Shown here piece by piece: positions 44,066 to 52,218 of a DNA stretch of 64,000 nt. The notes beneath the pieces were generated by a model, which did not search any database, was not told the DNA's origin, and saw nothing but the letters and a program-made list of their open reading frames with translations. Each line of letters begins with the position of its first letter. The first letter of the stretch is position 1. This DNA is from Flavobacteriales bacterium ALC-1 (lineage in GTDB: Bacteria > Bacteroidota > Bacteroidia > Flavobacteriales > Flavobacteriaceae). A program made the position numbers and the translations under genes. The DNA is taken from assembly GCA_000171875.1 (NCBI GenBank), contig ABHI01000004.1, positions 355,501 through 419,500 on the forward strand. Direction: 5' to 3'.

Positions 44066-45388
44066 ATGAACGACACATTCATTCTATTTATAGCTATTAT
44101 TATTTCAGCAGGAATTGGTGCATTCATTGGACTTAAATTCGCTCAATTGAAAAGCAAAAGCGATAAAAGCACACTTGAAGAACGCCAACTTCAACTCAAT
44201 AATAATATTAGTGAATTAAAACAAACCGTTGATAAAATTGAAACTGAACGTGAAGACATTCGAAGAGAGAAAGACTTTTTAAATACGGAATTATCTCGAA
44301 GAAATACAGAGTTTGAAAACTTACAACAGCAAAACCAAAAACGTGATGAAGAACTGGCTGAACAGCAAGAGCAACTAAGAAAAGATTTTGAGTTATTAGC
44401 TACTAAAATTTTAGATGAAAAATCAGAGAAATTCACGCTACAGAACAAAGAGAATATCAAAAATATTTTAAATCCATTACAAGAAAAAATACAGCTCTTT
44501 GAGAAAAAGGTTGATGATACACAAAAGGAAAGCATTAGTATGCATTCGGCTTTAAAAGAACAACTATTAGGATTAAAGGATCTTAACCAACAAATGGCTA
44601 AGGAAGCAACTAACTTAACTAAAGCTTTAAAAGGTGATAGTAAAACGCAAGGAAATTGGGGCGAATTGGTTTTAGAACGTGTGTTGGAAAAATCCGGTTT
44701 GGAAAAAGACAGGGAGTATTTTGTGCAACAAAGTTTTCAACTAGAAGATGGCTCACGTGTAATGCCAGATGTGGTATTACATCTTCCAGATTCTAAGAAA
44801 ATGATTATTGATTCTAAAGTGTCTCTAACCGATTATGAACGCTTGGTGAATGCAGAAGATGAAGAAAGGACACAGTATTTAAAAGCACATGTCAATTCAA
44901 TTAAGAAGCACGTTGATCAGTTATCTGCTAAAAACTATCAAGATTTATATGATATTGAATCACCAGATTTTGTGTTGATGTTTATTCCTATAGAGCCTGC
45001 TTTTGCAGTAGCTATAAATGAAGACAATTCTCTTTACAACAAAGCTTTTGAACAGAATATTGTTATTGTTACACCATCTACGCTCCTTGCGACACTTCGT
45101 ACCATTGACACTATGTGGAATAATGAGAAACAGCAACAAAACGCTATCGAAATCGCTAGACAAGCTGGTGCCTTATATGATAAATTTGAAGGTTTAGTTA
45201 CAGATTTAACAGGAGTTGGTAAAAAGATTGATGCGGCTAAAAATGACTATTCTTCTGCAATGAATAAATTGGTTGAAGGGAAGGGCAACTTAATCTCTAG
45301 AGTAGAAAAGATTAAGAAAATGGGGGCAAAAGCAAAGAAAGCGCTTCCAGAAAGTATTATTAAAAGAGCTTCAGAAGACTTTGAATAA
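44066..45388 (+). CDS. rmuC: RmuC family DNA recombination protein
   Basis: 440-residue protein: one N-terminal membrane segment (FILFIAIIISAGIGAFIGL), a long coiled coil (about residues 30-130, Glu/Gln/Lys rich) and the RmuC nuclease-like domain (GNWGELVLERVLEKSGL, MPDVVLHLPDSKKMIIDSKV, FIPIEPAFAVA). RmuC limits inversions at short inverted repeats in E. coli; the DSKV acidic/lysine motif fits a PD-(D/E)xK-like fold. ATG 44066 is favoured over TTG 44057. The next gene overlaps its end by 8 bases. Confidence 0.9.
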   Translation: MNDTFILFIAIIISAGIGAFIGLKFAQLKSKSDKSTLEERQLQLNNNISELKQTVDKIETEREDIRREKDFLNTELSRRNTEFENLQQQNQKRDEELAEQQEQLRKDFELLATKILDEKSEKFTLQNKENIKNILNPLQEKIQLFEKKVDDTQKESISMHSALKEQLLGLKDLNQQMAKEATNLTKALKGDSKTQGNWGELVLERVLEKSGLEKDREYFVQQSFQLEDGSRVMPDVVLHLPDSKKMIIDSKVSLTDYERLVNAEDEERTQYLKAHVNSIKKHVDQLSAKNYQDLYDIESPDFVLMFIPIEPAFAVAINEDNSLYNKAFEQNIVIVTPSTLLATLRTIDTMWNNEKQQQNAIEIARQAGALYDKFEGLVTDLTGVGKKIDAAKNDYSSAMNKLVEGKGNLISRVEKIKKMGAKAKKALPESIIKRASEDFE

Positions 45389-45647
45389 GAAAATAATAAA
45401 TATCATTTATAAATGGTGGCTTAGGATATTATATACGAGAATGTTAATTGCTGGTATTAGTGGAATCTGCTTTTGTATAATATTGATAATAACTGATTAT
45501 AAAATTACAGGTCGTAAAGAATTAAACACTTTTTTAGCTGTACTTTTTGGGTTATTTGGTCTAATTTTTCTTGTTATTGGATTATACTCAAAAACAGAGA
45601 CCGAGTATGGTATTCGTAATAAATGGCATGAAAAAAATAATGACTAA
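45381..45647 (+). CDS. Small membrane protein
   Basis: 88-residue protein with two hydrophobic segments (LIAGISGICFCIILIITDY and FLAVLFGLFGLIFLVIGLY) and a charged tail. No family recognised. The start is TTG at 45381, inside the end of rmuC, so it is probably translated by coupling and belongs to the same transcript, which ends at the terminator at 45668. Confidence 0.5.
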   Translation: MNKKIINIIYKWWLRILYTRMLIAGISGICFCIILIITDYKITGRKELNTFLAVLFGLFGLIFLVIGLYSKTETEYGIRNKWHEKNND

Positions 45648-45667
45648 GAAATGAGACCTTGTAAAAT

Positions 45668-45702
45668 AAAAAAAGCCATCTTAATGTAAGATGGCTTTTT
45701 TT
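45668..45702. terminator. Bidirectional rho-independent terminator
   Basis: A7-GCCATCTTA (45668-45683) pairs with TAAGATGGC-T7 (45687-45702) around a 3-base loop, between convergent genes. Confidence 0.92.
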
Positions 45703-45719
45703 ATTATGCTTAAAGCAAA

Positions 45720-46028
45720 TTACTGCTTAATAAAACGTTTAGTTTGCGTCGATTTATCATTAGATATTCTCACTAGATAAACTCCGCTTTTCCAATTAGA
45801 AACATTAATAGAGGATTCTAATTTTGTAATTACTCCTTTGTGCACACGTTTCCCTAATACATCATAAACTTCGATTTTTAAATCGTCTTTTTCATTTGAT
45901 AATTTAATATTGAGCTTGTTTTTTGCAGGATTAGGGGAAATCGTAAACTCATCTTTTTGGTCAGTAGATAGCTGAGCAAAAGAAAATGCTGAAACAAAAA
46001 ATAGTATTAAAAGTAGTTTTGTTTTCAT
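45720..46028 (-). CDS. Short protein made only of signal peptide and T9SS type A sorting domain
   Basis: 102 residues: signal peptide LLLILFFVSAFSFAQLS, about seven linker residues, then a complete type A sorting domain (FTISPNPAKNKLNIKLS, IEVYDVLGKRVHKG, SGVYLVRISNDKSTQTKRFI). Such domains normally follow a large secreted passenger and are removed by the type IX system. Here no passenger exists: the mature protein is the sorting domain. It could be a remnant of a larger gene, a small secreted factor, or a competitor or modulator of the sorting machinery. It converges with the rmuC operon. Confidence 0.88.
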   Translation of the reverse strand: MKTKLLLILFFVSAFSFAQLSTDQKDEFTISPNPAKNKLNIKLSNEKDDLKIEVYDVLGKRVHKGVITKLESSINVSNWKSGVYLVRISNDKSTQTKRFIKQ

Positions 46029-46105
46029 ATAAGTAGGGCTTTAATCAATAGCCAATTTAGTGATTATTAATTAATTTACTATACACTTCATCGAAAAGTG
46101 TGCCA

Positions 46106-48961
46106 TTATTTACTTAAATACATCTTTCTTCTAGAGTATAAATCATAAAATTCGTCGTCTTTTAAACTATCTATAAACAAGATACTTTCACCAGTACTCT
46201 TCATTTCTGGACCAAGTTGTTTATTCACATTTGGGAATTTATTAAATGAAAATACGGGCTGTTTTATCGCATAACCCTCTAATTGTGGGTTGAAGTCAAA
46301 ATCAGTAACTTTTTTCTCGCCTAGCATTACCTTAGTCGCATAATTAACATAAGGCTCTTTATATGCTTTTGCTATAAATGGTACTGTACGTGAAGCTCTT
46401 GGATTGGCTTCAATTATATATACAACTTCATCTTTAATAGCAAACTGAATATTTATTAAACCTACAGTATTTAATGCTCTTGCAATAGTATGCGTATGAT
46501 CTTTTATTTGTTGCATTACTAAATCACCTAAATTGAAGGCTGGTAATAATGCATTACTATCACCAGAATGAATTCCACAAGGCTCTATATGCTCCATAAT
46601 TCCAATGATATAAACATTTCCGTCTGCATCACATATTGCATCAGCTTCAGCCTCAATTGCACCATCTAAATAATGATCTAACAATAACTTATTACCAGGA
46701 ATTGATTTAAGTAAATCGATTACATGTGCTTCTAATTCTTCCTTATTAATTACTATTTTCATGCCTTGACCTCCTAATACATAAGATGGTCTTACCAATA
46801 TTGGGAAATTTAAGACATCTGCAATAGCTAAAGCTTCATCAGCGGATTCAGCTACATCAAACTCAGGATAAGGAATATTATTTTCTTTTAATATGTTTGA
46901 AAAACTTCCTCTATCTTCAGCTAAATCTAATGCTTTAAAGCTCGTACCCATAATTTTTACACCATAGCGTTCTAACTTTTCGGCAAGTTTTAAAGCCGTT
47001 TGCCCACCTAATTGTACAATGACGCCTTCTGGTTTTTCATGCTGAATAATATCATAGATATGCTCCCAAAAAACAGGTTCAAAATAGAGTTTATCAGCAA
47101 TATCAAAATCTGTTGAAACGGTTTCTGGATTACAGTTAATCATTATCGTTTCGTAACCACACTCAGCTGCTGCTAATACACCATGAACACAGCAATAATC
47201 AAATTCGATACCTTGTCCAATTCTATTTGGTCCAGAACCTAAAACAATAATCTTCTTTTTATCCGTAACAACACTTTCATTATCAACATAGACTTTTCCA
47301 TCTGGTGTTTCTACTTCACTTTCAAATGTTGAATAATAATAAGGTGTTTGCGCTTTAAATTCGGCAGCACAAGTATCTACTAATTTAAATATACGGTTTA
47401 TGTTAAGCTCGCTTCGTTTATTATAAACTTCACTTTCTAAACAACCTAACATATGTGCAATTTGTCTATCACCATAGCCTTTTTGTTTGGCTTCTAGTAA
47501 TAATTCACGCTCTATAGTATCAATCTTATAAGTAGAAATTTCTTTTTGAAGTTGAAACAACTCTTCATATTGCTTTAAGAACCACATATCAATCTTTGTG
47601 ATCTCATGAATACGACTCAATGGAATTCCCATTGCAATAGCATCATAAATCACAAATACACGATCCCAACTTGCATAAGTCAATTTCTCAATTACAGTAT
47701 CATAATCTTTATAACCTTTACCATCTGCACCAAGACCATTTCGTTTTATCTCTAATGATTGTGTGGCTTTATGCAAGGCTTCTTGGAATGAACGGCCAAT
47801 AGACATTACTTCACCTACAGCCTTCATCTGTAGTCCTAAGGTTCTGTCTGAACCTTCGAACTTATCAAAATTCCAACGCGGAATTTTAACAACAACATAA
47901 TCTAAGGTTGGTTCAAATAAAGCCGATGTTGATTTTGTAATCTGATTATCTAATTCATCTAATGTGTAACCAATAGCTAGCTTTGCAGCAATTTTTGCAA
48001 TAGGATAACCTGTTGCTTTACTTGCTAATGCAGAAGAACGTGATACACGAGGATTAATTTCTATAGCAATGATATCTTCAGCATCATCAGGGCTAACTGC
48101 AAACTGAACGTTACAACCACCAGCAAAATCACCAATACTACGCATCATATGTATTGCCATATCACGCATCTTCTGGAACGTCTTATCTGATAATGTCATA
48201 GCAGGAGCCAATGTTATGGAATCACCTGTGTGAATTCCCATTGGATCCATATTCTCAATCGTACAGATAATAACTACGTTATCATTTTTATCTCTTAGTA
48301 GTTCTAATTCATATTCTTTCCATCCTATTAAAGCTTTATCAATCATCACCTCATGAATTGGAGACACCTCCAAACCACGGGTTAACAATTCATCAAAATC
48401 TTCTTCTTTATACACAAAAGAAGCACCTGCTCCTCCTAAGGTATAAGATGCTCTAATTACTAAAGGGAATCCAAACTCTTGGGCTATTTCTTTTCCTTTA
48501 AGATAAGATGTCGCTGTTGCTTGTGGTGCCATACCAACACCAATTTTTAACATTAATTCTCTAAATTGTTCTCTATCTTCTGTGATATTAATTGCGTCAA
48601 TATCTACACCTATAATATCTACATCAAAATCTTTCCAGATCCCTTTTTCATCAGCTTCTATACAAAGGTTTAAGGCGGTTTGTCCTCCCATGGTTGGTAA
48701 TACTGCATCAATCTGAGGATGTTCCTTTAATATCTTAATAATTGACTTCGTATTTAATGGCAAAAGATAAACGTGATCTGCCATTGTTGGATCTGTCATT
48801 ATCGTTGCAGGATTAGAATTGATAAGAATTGTTTCAATTCCGTCTTCTCTTAATGAGCGTAATGCTTGAGATCCTGAATAATCGAATTCGCAAGCCTGAC
48901 CTATAATTATTGGACCAGATCCTATAAGTAAAATTGATTTAATGTTTTTATTTTTTGGCAT
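46106..48961 (-). CDS. carB: Carbamoyl-phosphate synthase large subunit
   Basis: 951-residue large subunit; it makes carbamoyl phosphate from bicarbonate, ammonia (from CarA) and two ATP for pyrimidine and arginine synthesis. Both ATP-grasp halves are present: GSGPIIIGQACEFDYSGSQA in the first and GSGPNRIGQGIEFDYCC in the second, with the oligomerisation domain between. The protein stops at IDSLKDDEFYDLYSRRK, so the C-terminal MGS allosteric domain of the ~1070-residue E. coli enzyme is missing. ATG 48961 starts MPKNKNIKSIL; an upstream in-frame ATG at 49000 would overlap the promoter. carA is not in the window. Confidence 0.95.
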   Translation of the reverse strand: MPKNKNIKSILLIGSGPIIIGQACEFDYSGSQALRSLREDGIETILINSNPATIMTDPTMADHVYLLPLNTKSIIKILKEHPQIDAVLPTMGGQTALNLCIEADEKGIWKDFDVDIIGVDIDAINITEDREQFRELMLKIGVGMAPQATATSYLKGKEIAQEFGFPLVIRASYTLGGAGASFVYKEEDFDELLTRGLEVSPIHEVMIDKALIGWKEYELELLRDKNDNVVIICTIENMDPMGIHTGDSITLAPAMTLSDKTFQKMRDMAIHMMRSIGDFAGGCNVQFAVSPDDAEDIIAIEINPRVSRSSALASKATGYPIAKIAAKLAIGYTLDELDNQITKSTSALFEPTLDYVVVKIPRWNFDKFEGSDRTLGLQMKAVGEVMSIGRSFQEALHKATQSLEIKRNGLGADGKGYKDYDTVIEKLTYASWDRVFVIYDAIAMGIPLSRIHEITKIDMWFLKQYEELFQLQKEISTYKIDTIERELLLEAKQKGYGDRQIAHMLGCLESEVYNKRSELNINRIFKLVDTCAAEFKAQTPYYYSTFESEVETPDGKVYVDNESVVTDKKKIIVLGSGPNRIGQGIEFDYCCVHGVLAAAECGYETIMINCNPETVSTDFDIADKLYFEPVFWEHIYDIIQHEKPEGVIVQLGGQTALKLAEKLERYGVKIMGTSFKALDLAEDRGSFSNILKENNIPYPEFDVAESADEALAIADVLNFPILVRPSYVLGGQGMKIVINKEELEAHVIDLLKSIPGNKLLLDHYLDGAIEAEADAICDADGNVYIIGIMEHIEPCGIHSGDSNALLPAFNLGDLVMQQIKDHTHTIARALNTVGLINIQFAIKDEVVYIIEANPRASRTVPFIAKAYKEPYVNYATKVMLGEKKVTDFDFNPQLEGYAIKQPVFSFNKFPNVNKQLGPEMKSTGESILFIDSLKDDEFYDLYSRRKMYLSK

Positions 48962-48984
48962 GAGTAATAAATTATTATGGTGTG

Positions 48985-48992
48985 CAAAAATA
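48985..48992 (-). promoter_or_regulatory. -7 promoter element of carB
   Basis: TATTTTTG followed by C on the minus strand, 23 bases before the carB start codon. Confidence 0.6.
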
Positions 48993-49063
48993 GTTATCAA
49001 TAGGGTACAAAAAAAGGCGATACACCTAAGTAACGCCCTTATATTATTAACAATTGTTAATCA

Positions 49064-49225
49064 TTATCTCTTATGTCTTGCTTCAGATGATACAGACAAT
49101 CTCTTTCTACCTTTAGCTCTTCTACGTGCTAAAACTTTTCTTCCGTTAACAGAAGCCATTCTTTCTCTGAAACCGTGCTTGTTTCTTCTCTTTCTTTTTG
49201 ATGGTTGAAACGTTCTTTTTGGCAT
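49064..49225 (-). CDS. rpmH: 50S ribosomal protein L34
   Basis: A 53-residue basic protein, shorter than a usual ORF cutoff: [20 protein letters not shown], then [19 protein letters not shown], ending SEARHKR. This is an unmistakable L34. In many bacteria rpmH is next to rnpA and dnaA; here it is single, between carB (same strand) and a divergent TPR protein gene. It has its own -7 element at 49290, as expected for a strongly expressed gene. Confidence 0.98.
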   Translation of the reverse strand: MPKRTFQPSKRKRRNKHGFRERMASVNGRKVLARRRAKGRKRLSVSSEARHKR

Positions 49226-49289
49226 TGTCTTATATTTTTAAAATCTTATAATCTTTTATATAGTTTGAGAGCTATCTCAAAACTGCGTG

Positions 49290-49297
49290 CAAATATA
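49290..49297 (-). promoter_or_regulatory. -7 promoter element of rpmH
   Basis: TATATTTG followed by C on the minus strand, with TTG close upstream (CTTGTTG). Confidence 0.6.
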
Positions 49298-49367
49298 CAA
49301 CAAGTTTTTACTTTAGCAAGTCACTAAATAAAAATATTTATGTAGAATTTAACTTCAGTGTTTTTAT

Positions 49368-49375
49368 TACCTTTG
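49368..49375 (+). promoter_or_regulatory. -7 promoter element of the TPR membrane protein gene
   Basis: TACCTTTG followed by CAC matches TAnnTTTG, 24 bases before the ATG at 49400. Confidence 0.6.
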
Positions 49376-49399
49376 CACACTTCAAAATTAATAATAAGC

Positions 49400-49978
49400 A
49401 TGTTCAATAAAAATATAAAATTAGTCATAGCAGTTTTCATTATTGCCTTTGCAATCTATCAATTTACTGAAGGTGAAATAGGTAATGGTATCATGTACAT
49501 CTTACTTTCTACTATCTTCATTTTCTTATACTTTAAAAATGAAATAATTTTATTAGCCTTCTTAAGGCTTCGTAAGCAAGATTTTCCTGGTGCAAAAAAA
49601 TGGCTAGATAAAATAAAAAATCCTGAAGCAGCTCTAGTAAAAAAGCAACAAGGGTATTTAAATTACTTAAATGGTATAATGGTCTCTCAGACCAATATGA
49701 ATGAGGCTGAAAAATACTTTAAAAAAGCTATAAGTTTAGGTTTATCAATGGATCATGACTTAGCAATGGCTAAATTAAACTTAGCAGGAATTGCTTTTTC
49801 TAAGCGTCGTAAACAAGAAGCACAAAAGCTTTTAGCAGAAGCTGATAAATTAGACAAAAGAAATATGCTTACTGACCAAATTAAAATGATGAAACAGCAA
49901 ATGAAAAAAGCTGTGGTACCAAAACAACAATATGGTCAACCAACATCTGCAAGACAAAATCGTAGAAGTAGACGATAA
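49400..49978 (+). CDS. TPR membrane protein
   Basis: 192-residue protein: two N-terminal hydrophobic segments (IKLVIAVFIIAFAIYQF and IMYILLSTIFIFLYF), then one or two TPR units (GYLNYLNGIMVSQTNMNEAE, HDLAMAKLNLAGIAFSKRR) and a basic tail (SARQNRRSRR). It is a recurrent Flavobacteriia protein without known role. ATG 49400 is chosen because the upstream frame (from 49358) runs across the promoter. It ends at a bidirectional terminator. Confidence 0.75.
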   Translation: MFNKNIKLVIAVFIIAFAIYQFTEGEIGNGIMYILLSTIFIFLYFKNEIILLAFLRLRKQDFPGAKKWLDKIKNPEAALVKKQQGYLNYLNGIMVSQTNMNEAEKYFKKAISLGLSMDHDLAMAKLNLAGIAFSKRRKQEAQKLLAEADKLDKRNMLTDQIKMMKQQMKKAVVPKQQYGQPTSARQNRRSRR

Positions 49979-49993
49979 TATTTTTACAATTAC

Positions 49994-50028
49994 AAAAAAA
50001 GGCTCAAACATCAGTTTGAGCCTTTTTT
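49994..50028. terminator. Bidirectional rho-independent terminator
   Basis: A7-GGCTCAAAC (49994-50009) and GTTTGAGCC-T6 (50014-50028) with an ATCA loop, between convergent genes. Confidence 0.92.
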
Positions 50029-50045
50029 CTTATGCTATAAAAATC

Positions 50046-50993
50046 TTAATTATAAAACCCTTCCTTAGGAATTTCTATAGTATATGATTTTCTAGACTTA
50101 TTATTTAAATGCTTTTCTCTTAACCAAGGGTTATGCAGTTTCAATATTTTGTAATTCACACCAAAACGTTTTGCAAACTTAGAAAAGCTAGTAACAGCAG
50201 TATCAACTTCTACCTTATAAGTTGGTACAGGTTTGTATAAGTGGTTTTTATTAAAATTAAAACCGTATTTGTCTGGATTTGAAAGTATCTCTTTTAAAGC
50301 TACAATTCTAAATACATAGCGCCCCGTTTCTTCACCAAGTAATAAATCATAATATCCTGAGACATCTTGCTCTTTCAATCGTCTAGAAACTCCAGCATTA
50401 CCTGCATTATATGCAGCAGCAGCTAGCGTCCAAGACCCCAATCTCTCTTTGGCTTTCTTTAAGTAATTACATGCTACAGCTGTTGCTTTCGCAATATTAT
50501 AACGCTCATCTACATTAGTATTAACTTCTAATCCGTTTTCTCGCCCTGTAGCTTTCATTATCTGCCATACGCCTGAGGCTCCTGCTGGTGATTTAGCTGT
50601 AGGGACAAGTCCACTTTCTATAACTGCTAAGTATTTAAAATCGTCTGGCACACCATTCTTTTTAAGAATTGGTTCTATAATTGGAAAGTACTTTTGTGCA
50701 CGCTTAAACATTAACAATCCATTAGATTGCCAATAGGTGTTTACCAAAAGTTCTCTATCCATACGCTCATAAATATCTGGATTTTCTACAGGAACTAATT
50801 CTCCTGCAAAGTTGATACCATCTGGCATCTCTAGAGCATATACATTATAATCATTTATAAGAGGTTTTTCTTTTCCAAAAGTAGCATCTGACGGTGCTTG
50901 TTGTTCTACTGGTGCTTTCTGCATTGAGAAGATAAAAAGACCAGATACAGAGACCAATCCTATTGCGGTTAAAGTATTTTTTAAGATTTGCAT
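50046..50993 (-). CDS. Membrane-bound lytic transglycosylase (SLT domain)
   Basis: 315-residue murein hydrolase. An N-terminal hydrophobic signal (LTAIGLVSVSGLFIFSM) precedes the SLT domain, with catalytic Glu in YLAVIESGLVPTAKSPAGA and the motif GVWQIMKATGRENGL followed by AAAAYNAGNAGVSRRL. The C-terminus (about 270-315) looks like a single degenerate LysM-like module. The enzyme cleaves MurNAc-GlcNAc bonds, forming 1,6-anhydro ends. It resembles MltD without its full LysM tail. A -7 element at 51036 lies inside the end of the next gene. Confidence 0.9.
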   Translation of the reverse strand: MQILKNTLTAIGLVSVSGLFIFSMQKAPVEQQAPSDATFGKEKPLINDYNVYALEMPDGINFAGELVPVENPDIYERMDRELLVNTYWQSNGLLMFKRAQKYFPIIEPILKKNGVPDDFKYLAVIESGLVPTAKSPAGASGVWQIMKATGRENGLEVNTNVDERYNIAKATAVACNYLKKAKERLGSWTLAAAAYNAGNAGVSRRLKEQDVSGYYDLLLGEETGRYVFRIVALKEILSNPDKYGFNFNKNHLYKPVPTYKVEVDTAVTSFSKFAKRFGVNYKILKLHNPWLREKHLNNKSRKSYTIEIPKEGFYN

Positions 50994-51035
50994 GGGTTTA
51001 AATTTTATACAATGTAAAAAAACTATTGAATTTTA

Positions 51036-51043
51036 CAAATTTA
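51036..51043 (-). promoter_or_regulatory. -7 promoter element of the lytic transglycosylase gene
   Basis: TAAATTTG on the minus strand, overlapping the last codon of the hydrolase gene and 43 bases before the transglycosylase start. Confidence 0.5.
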
Positions 51044-51703
51044 GGCTTCAATAAGTTTTGGTAGATTTTCGTTGAACCACTTATATTTATTAATGATCAT
51101 AATATGAGAGCCGCCTTTAATAACAAGGCATTTGCCACCACAAGAGTGCGGAAAAACAACATCTTTATCGCCGTGAATATAAATAGCTTCGGGATGCGGT
51201 TCTTCTTGATTCCAGCAGACGACTTGCTTTATCGCCCAGTCTAAATACGTCTTATCACTAACAGATAAGTACTTTTTATATAAATCTACACGCTTTTTTA
51301 TAGTTTCACCAAAAGCATATTTTGCCAAAAGATCAATATTACTAACCAATTGCGTTGGTAAAATCTTATAAGCTTTAGTTATTTTAAGAAGTTTGAATCG
51401 TTTTGGCAATTCATGATGTGATTTTACACTAGACACCACTATCAATTTCTTTAAATTGATGAATTTGCTCATTTCTTGAACCAAAATCCCTCCAAAAGAC
51501 ACTCCTAGTAAAACAACATTATCATACTTTATAAATTTACACATACGTTTTGCGTACGCATGAAGTGTTTCATTCTTATCTGGAATTTGCCACTCCAACC
51601 AATGAATTTTATATTTAGACTCAGGTAATTTAATATATTCAAATATAGTTGGATTAGCGGCCATTCCTGGCATTAAGTAAATATGCAATAATTCTGAATT
51701 CAT
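51041..51703 (-). CDS. Alpha/beta hydrolase
   Basis: 220-residue alpha/beta-hydrolase fold protein. The nucleophile elbow is LLGVSFGGILVQEM (Ser), the acid is in YIHGDKDVVFPHS and the His in IKGGSHIMI. The start MNSELLHIYLMPGMAANPTIF lacks a signal peptide, so it is cytosolic. Substrates of this small Flavobacteriia group are unknown; thioesterase or esterase activity is plausible. It is upstream of the lytic transglycosylase on the same strand. Confidence 0.8.
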   Translation of the reverse strand: MNSELLHIYLMPGMAANPTIFEYIKLPESKYKIHWLEWQIPDKNETLHAYAKRMCKFIKYDNVVLLGVSFGGILVQEMSKFINLKKLIVVSSVKSHHELPKRFKLLKITKAYKILPTQLVSNIDLLAKYAFGETIKKRVDLYKKYLSVSDKTYLDWAIKQVVCWNQEEPHPEAIYIHGDKDVVFPHSCGGKCLVIKGGSHIMIINKYKWFNENLPKLIEA

Positions 51704-51790
51704 AGGTTTAAACTCTTTAAAAATGAGGCCTTAATTGATTATAATTTAAGGTTTTAACAGCAAAAAACAGGATGTTCCATTGATTTTTTG

Positions 51791-51798
51791 TACCTTTG
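51791..51798 (+). promoter_or_regulatory. -7 promoter element of the small GNAT-like gene
   Basis: TACCTTTG followed by CAC, 64 bases before the ATG at 51863. Confidence 0.6.
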
Positions 51799-51862
51799 CA
51801 CAGCAAAACTATATAAAATATAGTATCTACACGCCAACCGCTGAATTTAAATAAAAGAAATT

Positions 51863-52159
51863 ATGACTGAAACTGCTGAATTGATTGACAATGAATTTCT
51901 CCGTCAATTTGAATTAAAGGTTGAAAACGACATGGCAATTATCGAATATTCTCTACAAGAACGCAAGATATTCTTAACTAAAATGATTATTCCTGATACT
52001 ATTAGAACAGATGAATTTGAATTAGAATTTATTGATATGGTGTTTAGTAATATTAAAGAACGTAATATTAGTGTTGTGCCTACAAGTCCAGAAATTGCAA
52101 AATTTGTAAGACGAAACAGAAAATATAAGCGCATGCTACCAGTTGGTATTCGTATATAA
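51863..52159 (+). CDS. Small GNAT-like N-acetyltransferase domain protein (YjdJ type)
   Basis: 98-residue single-domain protein. A beta-strand pair (FELKVENDMAIIEYSLQERK) is followed by KMIIPDTIRTDEFELEFIDM and the end SVVPTSPEIAKFVRRNRKYK, the layout of short YidJ/YjdJ-like GNAT proteins. These lack most of the canonical acetyl-CoA loop, so activity is uncertain. It is monocistronic, bounded by its own promoter element and a strong terminator. Confidence 0.65.
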   Translation: MTETAELIDNEFLRQFELKVENDMAIIEYSLQERKIFLTKMIIPDTIRTDEFELEFIDMVFSNIKERNISVVPTSPEIAKFVRRNRKYKRMLPVGIRI

Positions 52160-52178
52160 TTAAAAAAAGAAATACATT

Positions 52179-52216
52179 AAAAAAACCGAAGCTTTTAATA
52201 AAAGCTTCGGTTTTTT
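52179..52216. terminator. Bidirectional rho-independent terminator
   Basis: A7-CCGAAGCTTTT (52179-52196) pairs with AAAAGCTTCGG-T6 (52200-52216) around a 3-base loop, between convergent genes. Confidence 0.92.
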
Positions 52217-52218
52217 AT

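Noticed and set aside
48942..49208. Plus-strand open frame of 88 codons over the rpmH gene
   Set aside because: It is antisense to rpmH, which is unmistakable on the minus strand, and shows no family features.
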